A stretch of DNA of 64,000 nt from Paracoccus aestuariivivens (GTDB lineage Bacteria > Pseudomonadota > Alphaproteobacteria > Rhodobacterales > Rhodobacteraceae), in assembly GCF_009711225.1 (NCBI RefSeq), contig NZ_WMIE01000014.1, forward strand, positions 1-64,000, in the 5' to 3' direction. A model generated the notes under the pieces. It was given only the letters and a program-made list of their open reading frames with translations, had not been told where the DNA came from and ran no database searches. This document shows, in pieces, positions 49,551-58,742 of this stretch. The position numbers and the translations under genes are program-made. Positions within the stretch are counted from its first letter, which is position 1. Every line of letters begins with the position of its first letter.

Positions 49551-50849
49551 ATGACTGACCAGACCATCGGCGCGCCCCAGACGGCGCGCGGCCAGACCCG
49601 TGTCAACTCTCCGGCGCAGGTGTTGCTTGCCAGCCTTATTGGCACAACCATCGAATTTTTCGACTTCTACGTTTACGCTACCGCCGCCGTTCTTGTGTTC
49701 CCGGCGCTGTTTTTCCCCGCAAGCGATCCGACGACGGCGCTGCTGGCTTCGTTCGCGACCTTCTCGATCGCGTTCTTTGCCCGCCCGTTCGGTGCCATCG
49801 TGTTCGGCCATTTCGGCGATCGCATTGGCCGCAAGGCCACGCTGGTTGCCGCCTTGCTGACGATGGGTGTCTCGACGGTCATTATCGGCCTGCTTCCGAC
49901 CTATGCGCAGATCGGCGTTGCGGCTCCGGCGCTTCTGGCGCTGTGCCGCTTTGGTCAGGGTTTCGGCCTTGGTGGCGAATGGGGCGGGGCCGTGCTGCTT
50001 GCGACCGAGAACGCCCCTGAAGGCAAACGCAGCTGGTACGGCATGTTCCCGCAACTGGGCGCGCCGGTCGGGCTGTTCCTGTCGTCGGGCTTCTTCTGGG
50101 TTTTGCTGCACTTCATGTCGCAAGAGGACCTGCTGGCATGGGGTTGGCGTCTGCCCTTCCTTGCTTCGATCATCCTGATCGTGCTGGGCCTGTGGGTGCG
50201 CCTGTCGATCACCGAGACTCCCGAGTTCGCCGAGGCTGTCAAAAAGGACAAACGCGCCGCCGTTCCCGTGGTCGAGGTCTTCCGCAACCACAAGCGCAGT
50301 CTGTTCCTGGGCACATTCGTCGCGCTGGTGACCTTCGTTCTGTTCTACATCTGCTCGGCTTGGCTGCTGTCCTATAACGTCAAGGTCCGCGCCGTTCCGT
50401 TCCTTGACGCGCTGAAACTGCAGATCTTCGGCTCGGTGATCTTCGGCATTGCCATCCCGATTGCGGGCAAGATTGCCGACCGTGTGGGCCGCCGTCCGTT
50501 CCTGATGGTCGTGACCGTGCTGATCGGTGCTTTCTCGTTCCTGCTGGCGCCCCTGATGAGCGGCAGCGAGGGCGCGCTATACGTCTTCGTCACCGTGGGC
50601 ATGTTCCTGATGGGGCTGACCTATGGCGTGATCGGCGCGGCGCTGGCTGCACCTTTCCCGACGCAAGTGCGCTATACCGGTTCGTCGATCACCTTCAACT
50701 TCGCCGGTATCTTTGGCGCGTCGCTGGCACCTTATGCCGCGACCTGGCTGCAAAAGACTTACGGTCTTGGCCATGTCGGCTACTACATGCTGGCCGCGTC
50801 AGTTGTGACCTTGCTGTGCTTGTGGGCCTCGGGCCGCGACGAAGTCTGA
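49551..50849 (+). CDS. MFS metabolite:H+ symporter (MHS family)
   Basis: This 432-residue transporter has about twelve helices of the metabolite:proton symporter branch (ProP/ShiA-like). Diagnostic blocks are IGTTIEFFDFYVYATAA at the first helix, FGHFGDRIGRKATL between helices 2 and 3, and GFGLGGEWGGAVLLATENAP. Substrates in the branch include betaines, shikimate and dicarboxylates; this one is not specified. The start is uncertain: the ATG at 49551 gives the usual length but has only a weak binding site, and the frame opens earlier at 49464. Confidence 0.88.
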   Translation: MTDQTIGAPQTARGQTRVNSPAQVLLASLIGTTIEFFDFYVYATAAVLVFPALFFPASDPTTALLASFATFSIAFFARPFGAIVFGHFGDRIGRKATLVAALLTMGVSTVIIGLLPTYAQIGVAAPALLALCRFGQGFGLGGEWGGAVLLATENAPEGKRSWYGMFPQLGAPVGLFLSSGFFWVLLHFMSQEDLLAWGWRLPFLASIILIVLGLWVRLSITETPEFAEAVKKDKRAAVPVVEVFRNHKRSLFLGTFVALVTFVLFYICSAWLLSYNVKVRAVPFLDALKLQIFGSVIFGIAIPIAGKIADRVGRRPFLMVVTVLIGAFSFLLAPLMSGSEGALYVFVTVGMFLMGLTYGVIGAALAAPFPTQVRYTGSSITFNFAGIFGASLAPYAATWLQKTYGLGHVGYYMLAASVVTLLCLWASGRDEV

Positions 50850-50873
50850 TCCGACTGGAAAACTAAGTATAGG

Positions 50874-50895
50874 GGGGGCGGCTTTGGCTGCCCCC
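50874..50895 (+). terminator. Hairpin after the MFS gene
   Basis: GGGGGCGGC (50874-50882), loop TTTG, then GCTGCCCCC (50887-50895) with one G-T pair, followed by only three T. Probable terminator 25 bases after the stop codon. Confidence 0.6.
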
Positions 50896-51220
50896 GTTTG
50901 CATTCCGATTGCCTTTACCCTTGGGCCGAACGGGGACTAGAGGACGAACCCGCAAGGGCTCTGCGTCGTTCTGGCTTGTTGCAGTTGCGATGGATTGGTG
51001 GCGGCGGCGGGTTATCGGTACTACCATTTTTTCCGTCGATACCTGTCGCAAAGATATTGGGATTGAAGACTGCGGTTGGGGCGTCTGCGTACTATTTTGC
51101 TTTGGTAATGCCGTTGATTCTCGGTGCTCGTGCAGCACTGCCCGGAATGATCTTCGCCGAAAGAGCCGCTCGAATGCGTCCCGATGGCAGGGCGGTACAA
51201 AAGCATTTCTGTGTTAGAAA
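50896..51220. other. No supported gene
   Basis: Open frames exist but end inside the tRNA-Thr gene or have no recognisable content. Nothing is called between the hairpin after the MFS gene and tRNA-Thr. Confidence 0.5.
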
Positions 51221-51296
51221 TGGTGCCGGTTATAGGAATCGAACCCACGACCTTCTGATTACAAATCAGCTGCTCTACCTGCTGAGCTAAACCGGC
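51221..51296 (-). tRNA. tRNA-Thr (TGT)
   Basis: On the minus strand the acceptor stem GCCGGTT pairs with AACCGGC, followed by discriminator A and an encoded CCA. D arm AGCTCAGCAGGTAGAGC, anticodon loop TTTGTAA with anticodon TGT, and T arm with GGTTCGATTCC complete the cloverleaf. It borders the accessory segment that holds the Hint-domain and sulfatase genes. Confidence 0.96.
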
Positions 51297-51596
51297 GCTG
51301 CGATAGAATTAGACCGACGGGGCGGCGTCTGCAAGGATATAAAAACCTGATTTTTCATAGCAAACCACAGATATGATAAGGGCCTTGCGATGTTGATTGA
51401 CTTCCTGTTTCAGAGGTTTGGTTGAAGGGCCGTGCGAAGGGTTCCCACAATGGTTCCCACATTCACGTTCTGTTTCCGTTCTGTTCTGGCTGGCTGTGCA
51501 TGACTGCCTGCCAAACACTCATTAAGCAAGAGGTTTTCCGGCTTAGCACCATCGTGCTTTGCGTGGTTGCGTTTGCAGCCTTTTCTAAATGATAGC
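51297..51596. other. No confident gene; possible integrase relic
   Basis: The minus strand contains frames with GTIVGTLRTALQPN-like residues that recall the extreme C-terminus of phage integrases next to tRNA genes, but no catalytic motif is present. The stretch is otherwise featureless. It is the kind of place (behind a tRNA 5' end) where decayed island DNA would lie. Confidence 0.35.
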
Positions 51597-51628
51597 AAAA
51601 AGGGAGGAAACGATAACCGTCTCCTCCC
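51597..51628 (-). terminator. Terminator downstream of the Hint-domain gene
   Basis: On the minus strand GGGAGGA (plus 51622-51628) pairs with TCCTCCC (plus 51602-51608) and is followed by five T (plus-strand A run 51597-51601). It ends transcription of the gene whose stop is at 51660. Confidence 0.75.
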
Positions 51629-51659
51629 CGTTCCAGTAACGAGACTGCGCTACGTCTGG

Positions 51660-52631
51660 CTATCCGACCAACTGCATCGCTTTGACCGCTAGACCTTCGA
51701 GCTTCGAGCGAAGCGCGGCAGGGACTAGTCGGCGGGCCGAAATGCGCGGGCGCTGCATCTCGCGGATGACCCGCTCGGAACCATACATGCCGATATATTC
51801 GTGGTAATTGTCGAATGCCCGACGACCCACATAATCGACGAAGGATTCGGCAGCCACGCCATTCGCAAGGATCACGTCATGCGCCTCGGTCTCGATATGG
51901 TAGTAGGTGACCCGCTCGGGCAAGGTCTCGACGGGATCAAAGACGATGCTTGTGCCGTTCACCAACGCACCGGCGTTGATTGCCAGATCCTCGATGACCA
52001 AGGCATGGGCGGCCGTCAGCACCAGATCGCGATGCGGCATGCCCGCGCCAAGCGCGCCCTCCTTGACGCGAACGGGAACAAACCGCTCGGCGGGCGTATA
52101 GACCTTGTGCAGGGTCTGGCGCGCGACCCATTTGATCTCGACGCTGCGCCCATCCTCGGTCAGGACGTGATCTCCGATTTCCAGCAATTCGACGGGGATC
52201 TCGCCCTTCGGGGTTGCGATCAGCGTGCCTGCAGCAAAGCATTCGGGGAACGGGTCGGTGTTGACATCATCCGGCGTGAAATTCGTCGGATAGCTGGAGG
52301 TATCGGTCGAGGAGGACACCAGATAGACCGTTCCATTGCCCGAAGTGTTCGAAAACATCAGATAGTCCGTGCCATTGATATTCATGACACCTTCGTATTG
52401 CCCTGCAAGACCGGCAGGGCTGCTGGTGTTCTCCCCTACTTCGAAGTTCTCATTATCAAGGGAGCCTCCGTCAGTCGTGGTCAGCGTGGTGTCATACGGA
52501 ACCGGGCTTGATGAAATGGCAGACCCCTGCTCGCCGGAAGTGTCACCCGTGATAAGTGTATATGTCGGAGGGTTTGTGCTGTTGTCGACGCGGTATAGTG
52601 CTGCAGTACCGATTTCGTAACTAGCTGTCAT
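51660..52631 (-). CDS. Hint-domain (hedgehog/intein-type) protein
   Basis: In this 323-residue protein the first 130 residues are Ser/Thr/Gly/Asp-rich and low in Lys/Arg, which suggests a secreted, non-globular or beta-repeat region. From Cys131 a Hint domain begins: CFAAGTLIATPKGEIPVELL, GDHVLTEDG, then WVARQTLHKVY and LTAAHALVIEDLAINAGALVNG with its block-B His. The final segment (YHIETEAHDVILANGVAAESFVD) is the usual last strand in Rhodobacterales Hint_2 proteins. These are common there, often in surface or RTX proteins, and may autocleave. No signal peptide, so a type I exporter might be used; none is in the window. Confidence 0.85.
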   Translation of the reverse strand: MTASYEIGTAALYRVDNSTNPPTYTLITGDTSGEQGSAISSSPVPYDTTLTTTDGGSLDNENFEVGENTSSPAGLAGQYEGVMNINGTDYLMFSNTSGNGTVYLVSSSTDTSSYPTNFTPDDVNTDPFPECFAAGTLIATPKGEIPVELLEIGDHVLTEDGRSVEIKWVARQTLHKVYTPAERFVPVRVKEGALGAGMPHRDLVLTAAHALVIEDLAINAGALVNGTSIVFDPVETLPERVTYYHIETEAHDVILANGVAAESFVDYVGRRAFDNYHEYIGMYGSERVIREMQRPRISARRLVPAALRSKLEGLAVKAMQLVG

Positions 52632-52702
52632 TCTTACAAACTCGCATTACAGTGATGGGTAGGGCACTCGGAGGTGGCGCGTTATTCGCGCGTGCGGGCA
52701 GA

Positions 52703-52730
52703 AAAGGCGGCGTTCCATCACGCCGCCTTT
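52703..52730 (-). terminator. Terminator downstream of the alkylsulfatase gene
   Basis: AAAGGCGGCG (52703-52712) pairs perfectly with CGCCGCCTTT (52721-52730). Read on the minus strand it ends in a run of T. It lies ten bases after the sulfatase stop at 52741. Confidence 0.88.
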
Positions 52731-52740
52731 CCAAAGGCAT

Positions 52741-54714
52741 TTAGGGGGTCACGATATTGAACCAGAACTCGAATTTGTCGAGATACGAGACAAGTTGGGT
52801 CAACTTGGCCGAATCGCCCGTGACCTTTACCTCGCCCGAGGACGTGGCCTGATCCAAGGTTTCCTCGCCCAGCATGATCTTGTTCAGCGCACTGCGCGGC
52901 AGGGTCACCGTGGCTCCAGCATCGTCGGCCTGAATGTCCTTGGTGTGGTTCAGAACGCCGTTCTCAAGCTCGACGAGATACTTGCCATCCGCACCGAAAT
53001 CGAAGTTCAGCTTGATATTGGCATCGCCCGCCTTTTCGCTGTCGAGACGCACACCGGCATAGTCGAAGATCATCTCCAGCGACATAGCTTCGATGGTGTC
53101 AGGGCTGGCGGTGTTCGGGGTCGGTAGCTGCGCGACGCCCTTGCGAAGCTCTTGTGCACCCGAGAGATAGAAGTTCCGCCAAGGGCCGGATTCAGCCTGA
53201 TAGCCCAATTGCTCCAATGCGTCGGCTGTTAGGTCTTTTGCCGGCTGGTTCTCGGGATCAGCAAAGACGACCTTGTTCATGACCTCGGCGACCCAGCGGT
53301 AATTGCCCGCATCAAAATCGGCCTTGGCCTTGGTCATCACTGCATCCGCACCGCCCATGTATTCGACGAATTTTTTGGCCCCTTCAGCGGGCGGCAATTC
53401 GTGCAGGGTCGAGGGGTTGCCGTCGAACCAGCCCAGATACAGGACATAAGTTGCGGCGACATTGTGATAGATCGACCCGTAATAGCCGCGGCTGGCCCAG
53501 AACTTGTCGAGAGCGGGTGGCAGTTTGAAGTTCTCGGCGATCTCGCGCATGGTCATGCCCTTGTTGACCATGTTGAGCGTTGTGTCGTTGATATAACGAT
53601 AGAGGTCACGCTGCTTTTCAAGCAATTCGACCACGTTTTCGTTGCCCCACGTGGGCCAATGGTGTTGTGCAAAGATCACCTCGGCATCGTCGCCCCACAT
53701 CACCAACGCTTCATTCAAATATTTTGACCACGGCAACGGCTCGCGGATCTTGGCACCGCGAAGCGAATAGGTGTTGTGCAGGGTGTGGGTCGCGTCTTCG
53801 GAGGCTTCGATTGCCTTGTAGTCCTCGACATACCAGAGCATTTCCGACGGCGCTTCCGAACCCGGCGCCATCAGAAACTCATAGGTTAGACCGTCGATGG
53901 TCTCTTTTTGGCCGGTCTTGGTGATGATATCGGTCGGCGGGATCAGGGTTACGGTGCCGGCCGAGGTGGTGGTGCCAAGGCCAGCGCCGACCTGACCCTT
54001 TTCGTCTGGTGGCAACAGGTTGCCATACATATAGCTGGCGCGTCGGCTCATGGCCGTGCCGGCAAAGACGTTCTCGGCCACCGCTGCTTCAAGGAATCCG
54101 TCGGGCGCGTAGATCTTGGTCTTGCCGCTTGCGACATCTTCATCGCTGGTGACGCCGCGGACGCCTCCATAATGGTCGACGTGGCTATGCGTGTAGATGA
54201 CAGCCTTGACCGGTTTTTCGCCGCGGTTCTTGTAATAAAGGTCCAGCGCGATCTTGGCCGTTTCTGCCGAGACCAGCGGGTCAACGATGGTGATCCCCTC
54301 TTTGCCCTCGATGATCGTCATGTTCGACAGATCGAGGTTGCGCACCTGATAGATTCCGTCCTTGACCACCTCAAACAGGCCGCTGATGTTGATCAGCTGC
54401 GATTGACGCCACAGGCTTGGGTTGACCGAAGCCGGGGCCTCGGAGCCTTCCTTGATGAAGCCGTATTTGCCCGGGTCCCAGATCAGCGCACCATCTGCCG
54501 TGTTGATCAACTCGGACGGCAGATCGGCCAGCTTGCCCTTGTTGGCATTCTCGAAATCCGTCTTGTCGTCGAATGGAAGGTAATCGAGCAGCTTCGCATT
54601 TTCGGCGATGGTAGCTTGGCTTGCTTCCTTGCGCGGATCGTCCTGCGCGATCGCGGGAACCGCAAGGATCGCAACCAGCGCCGCAGAAGTCATCAAGCGT
54701 CTTGGAATAGGCAT
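52741..54714 (-). CDS. Exported alkyl/linear sulfatase, SdsA1-like
   Basis: This 657-residue periplasmic enzyme is of the MBL-fold alkylsulfatase class, which hydrolyses primary alkyl sulfates such as dodecyl sulfate to alcohol and sulfate. Signal peptide: PRRLMTSAALVAILAVPAIA, then QDD. The zinc motif THSHVDHYGG is at about 174-183; a second metal region is FAQHHWPTWGNENVV. The middle holds the dimerisation domain, and the C-terminal 125 residues an SCP2-like domain, as in SdsA1. The ATG at 54714 follows CAGGTG; the frame extends further upstream without homology. A Crp/Fnr regulator is divergent 185 bases away. Confidence 0.9.
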   Translation of the reverse strand: MPIPRRLMTSAALVAILAVPAIAQDDPRKEASQATIAENAKLLDYLPFDDKTDFENANKGKLADLPSELINTADGALIWDPGKYGFIKEGSEAPASVNPSLWRQSQLINISGLFEVVKDGIYQVRNLDLSNMTIIEGKEGITIVDPLVSAETAKIALDLYYKNRGEKPVKAVIYTHSHVDHYGGVRGVTSDEDVASGKTKIYAPDGFLEAAVAENVFAGTAMSRRASYMYGNLLPPDEKGQVGAGLGTTTSAGTVTLIPPTDIITKTGQKETIDGLTYEFLMAPGSEAPSEMLWYVEDYKAIEASEDATHTLHNTYSLRGAKIREPLPWSKYLNEALVMWGDDAEVIFAQHHWPTWGNENVVELLEKQRDLYRYINDTTLNMVNKGMTMREIAENFKLPPALDKFWASRGYYGSIYHNVAATYVLYLGWFDGNPSTLHELPPAEGAKKFVEYMGGADAVMTKAKADFDAGNYRWVAEVMNKVVFADPENQPAKDLTADALEQLGYQAESGPWRNFYLSGAQELRKGVAQLPTPNTASPDTIEAMSLEMIFDYAGVRLDSEKAGDANIKLNFDFGADGKYLVELENGVLNHTKDIQADDAGATVTLPRSALNKIMLGEETLDQATSSGEVKVTGDSAKLTQLVSYLDKFEFWFNIVTP

Positions 54715-54899
54715 GTGTTTCACCTGCATTATATTTTGAACGCGCGTCGCAGGGGCGGAGCAGGCCAATTTGCGAAAGTGATGCAAGTCAGGCTCGAGCC
54801 GCGACCACTTCCCTTGACGACCAACTTCGATTCGATCTGTGGTTGAGGTTACCTTAGTGGTTACAGACCTGTGCAAAAAATTCATTTGAGGGGATTGGG

Positions 54900-55640
54900 G
54901 TGAAATCGCCGGAAATATTTTCCGACCAATTTGGTCTGACGGAGGCTCTATCTCGCCTTTCAATGAAAGGATGGTTTGCGCAGCGTTCTGAACGATTTCG
55001 CGATCAGATAGCCGAAATTGCACGCTTGCGGACATTTGAGGCAGGAAAACCGCTCTATTTGTTAGGCGACACGCCAAATGGTGTATTTGGTTTGGTCGCT
55101 GGGGCGCTGGATGTCTCCATCCCTCGCGCTGATGGCAATGACTTTACATTTCACCGTGCCGATCCCGGATTTTGGGTAGGCGATCTCGCGCTGATGTCTT
55201 CGGCAAAAAGGCTTGTTTCCGTCCATGCTGCAGCCAGCACTACCGTTGTAGAAATCGGCGCAGACGAACTTCGGGATCTTGCGGAGCGAGAACCGAGCGT
55301 TGTCCGCGATTTCTATGCCCTGACATACGAGAATTTTGCGACGACCTTTTTTCTTCTGGCAAATGTCTCGATTGCGTCATCGGAATCGCGTGTCGCGCTA
55401 CGTCTGCTGATGCAGTTGGAGCAAGCCCCGGATCCCGAAGGATGGATTCAACTGTCGCAAGCAAAGCTCGGTGAGTTGGTAGCTCTGTCACAACCTACAT
55501 TGCAGCGGGTCTTGAAGCGCCTTCACGATCTAAACTGTCTGGACCTTGGCTATGGCCGAATTCGGGTGACGGACCGCGAAAAATTGCTATCGTTATGCGG
55601 CGAGAATGCGATTCTTCACTATCCGTCGGCAATTGGCTGA
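54900..55640 (+). CDS. Crp/Fnr-family regulator divergent from the sulfatase
   Basis: This 246-residue protein has a cyclic-nucleotide-binding-type beta roll (about 45-130, with PLYLLGDTPNGVFGLVAGALDV) and a winged helix-turn-helix near the C-terminus (KLGELVALSQPTLQRVLKRL). No Fnr-type Cys cluster is seen at the N-terminus, and the Crp cAMP pocket residues are not obvious, so the signal is unknown. Starts with GTG. It is head to head with the alkylsulfatase gene, so it likely controls it. Composition is less GC-rich than core genes. Confidence 0.85.
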   Translation: MKSPEIFSDQFGLTEALSRLSMKGWFAQRSERFRDQIAEIARLRTFEAGKPLYLLGDTPNGVFGLVAGALDVSIPRADGNDFTFHRADPGFWVGDLALMSSAKRLVSVHAAASTTVVEIGADELRDLAEREPSVVRDFYALTYENFATTFFLLANVSIASSESRVALRLLMQLEQAPDPEGWIQLSQAKLGELVALSQPTLQRVLKRLHDLNCLDLGYGRIRVTDREKLLSLCGENAILHYPSAIG

Positions 55641-55966
55641 GCATCGTGTCTCCCACAGGTGAGATCGCTGCCCGCGGTCGAGTTAGCAGCTGTAATACCG
55701 CGACGATCTGTGCTGCGCCTCGCTCGACCGTCTGAATGGGCTCTCGATTCTAGGGCAGGGTGATGCGGACAAACCGGCCGTTCGCATTCGCTGCACGTAA
55801 GTGTTCGCCCTTGCGACATGAACACCCCGACCGAGCACATCCACGGGGAATTAACCTGACAATCCGTGAACGCCTCCCAAAGTGGATTATTGCGATCCCA
55901 CCCTGGCACATTCGATGCCGTTTGGGGGGGCGGTTACAGCATCAATGCTACAGCACTCTGGTCCGA
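55641..55966. other. No supported gene
   Basis: Frames here give no recognisable protein. The stretch lies between the convergent Crp/Fnr regulator and the outer-membrane protein gene, and no clear terminator was found. Confidence 0.5.
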
Positions 55967-56986
55967 TCAAAAGCTGACCGCCAATCCAACGCCCCAGCCG
56001 TTCAGCTTCTCGCCCATCGTGTAGCGGAAAACCAGACGGCCTTCGTCGATCATAGGAACCTTGGTCTTCTCGGTGTTGACCTCGAGGCCAACCCCGATCT
56101 GAGCAAGCCAGTCGGTGTGCAGGATTTCGCCCTGATCGCCCGCAAGGTACGACGCTGAAAATTCGTAGACTGTCCGCATCGGACTACCAAAGGCCTCCAA
56201 CGAGTTCGGAACCCGAAGACGTGACCAAAGGGCAAGCGTTCTCGCCGATGCCGAACCCACGACATCCTTGTCGCCGCCTATCGGCTGAAGGTGAATATCG
56301 GTATAGCGCAGGACCGCATCCGCCTCAGACCCGTCATCCCAGGTTTCATTATAGACGAGGGCAAGTGCACCGCCGTAACCTCCGACGGTCAGGCCACCAT
56401 CCTTGATGAAAGCGGTGTTGTAGTTACCAAGGCTCTCGGCAATGAACTGGGCGACGTATTGTGTGTCGCTGAATACTTTCCCATAGGTCAGGTTCAGGAT
56501 CGGACGAAACGTCAGCGTATCCGTCAAATGAAAGTCCCAACCGATACCGCCGGTCGCGGCAATCCCGGTCCATTTTGGACGAAAACGTGCGCTTTCGGCA
56601 TCTTCGGTGATCAGCAGATCAGGGTTGTACCGGTTATACCCAATCGATCCTTCCAGATAGAGCGGTAGGTCCTCGCTCCAGGTGAAGCCGCCGCTGACCT
56701 GCCATGCCTCGAATTTCGATCTGGAGCCACGGGCGAGGTTACCTTTGAGCTGCAGAGCGCTCGATGCCGAATCCGGGATGGCCGAAATGCCAAGCAGGGC
56801 CAGAACGCCCTCGGCCTGGTTCTCGATCGAGTAACTGAGGACATTGCTGATCGAGAGCGCCGATGAGGGGCTTGCGGCTGCGAAAGACAGGCCGATCACC
56901 GAGACCACAGCGAATGCGCAATCTTTAACGGAAGCCAGATGATCAAGGTCAGGTTTTTCAACAAGATGCCGTGCGTCAGTCGTCAC
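55967..56986 (-). CDS. Outer-membrane beta-barrel protein (autotransporter-like)
   Basis: In this 339-residue protein, after a hydrophobic export signal (FAVVSVIGLSFAAASPSSALS, near residues 24-45), alternating amphipathic strands with aromatic girdles run to the end. The final residues GWGVGLAVSF end in Phe, the signal for BAM-mediated insertion. Strand pairs such as LPLYLEGSIGYNRYN and LTFRPILNLTYGKVF look like an autotransporter or OmpA-type barrel, with no passenger domain. The start is uncertain (GTG at 56986, or later). It may be a pore for a substrate handled by the nearby sulfatase, though this is inference. Confidence 0.72.
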   Translation of the reverse strand: MTTDARHLVEKPDLDHLASVKDCAFAVVSVIGLSFAAASPSSALSISNVLSYSIENQAEGVLALLGISAIPDSASSALQLKGNLARGSRSKFEAWQVSGGFTWSEDLPLYLEGSIGYNRYNPDLLITEDAESARFRPKWTGIAATGGIGWDFHLTDTLTFRPILNLTYGKVFSDTQYVAQFIAESLGNYNTAFIKDGGLTVGGYGGALALVYNETWDDGSEADAVLRYTDIHLQPIGGDKDVVGSASARTLALWSRLRVPNSLEAFGSPMRTVYEFSASYLAGDQGEILHTDWLAQIGVGLEVNTEKTKVPMIDEGRLVFRYTMGEKLNGWGVGLAVSF

Positions 56987-57516
56987 AGGGTGCTCTTTCC
57001 AAAGAATGGCTGGCTATCAATTGCCCGAGTGTTTCGGCTCATTCTTGAGATGGTGCGCGTGGTCAAGACCAGAACTGCGTGTTTTAGGTGGCGCCAGGAT
57101 AGAGCGGACACATTGTGGAACGACTGTTGCTTTTTGGTCCGATGGCTTGGCTATTCTGTCGGTTGGCGCTGACCTTGGGTCGGCTGGAAATCCCTGTGTG
57201 GGCCGATCAGATCTGCATAGATATCCGCGCTTCCCTGTCATGGAGAAACACTTGCGGTCTACATTGAGCTCGACCCCACAGGTGTGGAGATCGCCCGATA
57301 ACCCATGCTTTGTCCCGCATTGCTGCGATCCCGTCGGGGGTATCGCTGCAGTACGGCTGAACGGCCACTCCCACGCATGAGGCGGTCCGGCATACGTCAT
57401 GGTCGAGCGGCGGTAATGGGCCGAGCCTTCCGCTGCACTTGCTAATCTCGGGCCATACCCCAGCCTGACTGAATGGCGCAGAAGGGCTGCTATCTGTCGT
57501 CTAGATCGCCTCGCGC
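56987..57516. other. No supported gene; left flank of the prophage
   Basis: Two medium-length frames cross this stretch on opposite strands without any recognisable family or binding site. The prophage attachment site should lie here, close to the end of the integrase gene at 57517. No tRNA or obvious repeat marks it, and its partner lies right of the window. Confidence 0.45.
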
Positions 57517-58545
57517 TTAATTGGTGCCCACGTTTCGCTCCATAGCCGAGCGGGATAGCTTTTTGCGACTGGCGCGCTTGCGGTAATAGGCCACGGTCTG
57601 CGCGCTTTGGTTGGTGATCGCCTGGATCTGCGCATCAGTGCACTCGGCTTCGGCCAGACGGACAATGGCAAGCTTGCGCAATCCATGCATCGAGAAGGGA
57701 GCGGCGCGATCACCCAGGGATTCTCGCCAGGCACGGAATTGCTTTTCGACGCTATCGTAGCGCATGGGCTGTGTCAGGTTGCGCGGAATGATATGGGTGC
57801 CGCCGATGGGCAATTCGTTCAGGTATCGGCGTAGCATGGCAGGGCAGTAGATTTCATAGGTTTCATCGCCCTTTTCGTCGGTGACTGTCATCCATTCACC
57901 CTGAAACTGGTCACGGCGCATCGCGATGGCGGCCGCGGGGCGCTGACCGGTCCCGAGGATAAGTTCAGCGGCGCTGCGAACCACCTGTGGCGCGTCGTCC
58001 AGCGCTTTGACCATCCAGTCCGGCCAAGGCTCGTATTCGCGCTGCTTCCCGTAAAGATCGAGCCCCTCAGCTGGATTGTCGATTTTCCAATCCATCTGTT
58101 TGCGCGCGAAATTGCACAGGATCGAAACTATCTGGACCAGCAGATCGGCTTTGCGCGGAGTGCCGGCATATTTCACATGCAGCTCGCGCAGCTTCTGACG
58201 GGTCAGCGTTGTGACGGACTTTGCGGCATTGGCCTGCAAAATCCACTCGATAGTGTCGTTGTATGATTTTTTAGTGCGTGGAGCCAATTTCGCAAAGCGC
58301 GCGCTGCCGCGATAGGCTGTCACCAGCTCTTGCCATGTCTGGCGGGCAGGGGCCTTTACCGCCTCGCTTTGTCCCGATCGGATCGCCCAATACGCTCGGT
58401 CGAACTCGGAGCTGTCGGGATCGTCGGGTAGCGGGATAAACCGTTCTCGCCGTTTCCCGTCAACTGTCCAGGTCAATCGAAAATAGAGGCGGGTTCGGCC
58501 GCCCTTCGTCTTGCTCGTTACATATGGTTTGCGCTGCTTTCTCAA
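57517..58545 (-). CDS. Prophage tyrosine integrase
   Basis: This 342-residue site-specific recombinase has an N-terminal core-binding region with TRLYFRLTWTVDGKRRERF. The catalytic domain has Arg in LGTGQRPAAAIAM, the HxxR box HGLRKLAIVRL, and Tyr in QTVAYYRKRA. It inserts and excises the prophage. The TTG at 58545 overlaps the stop of the small excisionase-like gene, so translation is coupled; the longer upstream frame would overlap that gene fully and has no homology. It is last in an operator-controlled leftward operon. Confidence 0.9.
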   Translation of the reverse strand: MRKQRKPYVTSKTKGGRTRLYFRLTWTVDGKRRERFIPLPDDPDSSEFDRAYWAIRSGQSEAVKAPARQTWQELVTAYRGSARFAKLAPRTKKSYNDTIEWILQANAAKSVTTLTRQKLRELHVKYAGTPRKADLLVQIVSILCNFARKQMDWKIDNPAEGLDLYGKQREYEPWPDWMVKALDDAPQVVRSAAELILGTGQRPAAAIAMRRDQFQGEWMTVTDEKGDETYEIYCPAMLRRYLNELPIGGTHIIPRNLTQPMRYDSVEKQFRAWRESLGDRAAPFSMHGLRKLAIVRLAEAECTDAQIQAITNQSAQTVAYYRKRASRKKLSRSAMERNVGTN

Positions 58546-58742
58546 AGATCGAATTCCTCTGACGGCTTGATCTTGTTGCCGCGCATGATCGCCTGCAGCT
58601 CTGCTACATCCCAGCGTCCGTGAAGGACCGCCCCGGGCAAAGCGCCTGCCAACACAAGCGCTTTGAACTCGGCGGGCTTCATGTCCAGCAACTGTGCAGC
58701 AGTCCTCTCGCTCGCAAAAAGTGGCGCGTGGTGGCCCATCAT
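58542..58742 (-). CDS. Small DNA-binding protein, probable excisionase
   Basis: This 66-residue protein reads SERTAAQLLDMKPAEFKALV, then a pattern with GRWDVAELQAIM. This resembles MerR/AlpA-like excisionase folds: a helix-turn-helix with a short wing. It directly precedes and overlaps the integrase gene, the usual place of xis. Its start overlaps the stop of the GapR-like gene (ATGA). Confidence 0.65.
   Translation of the reverse strand: MMGHHAPLFASERTAAQLLDMKPAEFKALVLAGALPGAVLHGRWDVAELQAIMRGNKIKPSEEFDL

Noticed and set aside
50898..51290. 130-codon frame running into tRNA-Thr
   Set aside because: Its last part is the antisense of the tRNA, a common false call; the remainder has no family.
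57017..57400. 127-codon minus-strand frame left of the prophage
   Set aside because: Cys/Pro/Ser-rich with no family, no binding site and a competing frame on the other strand.
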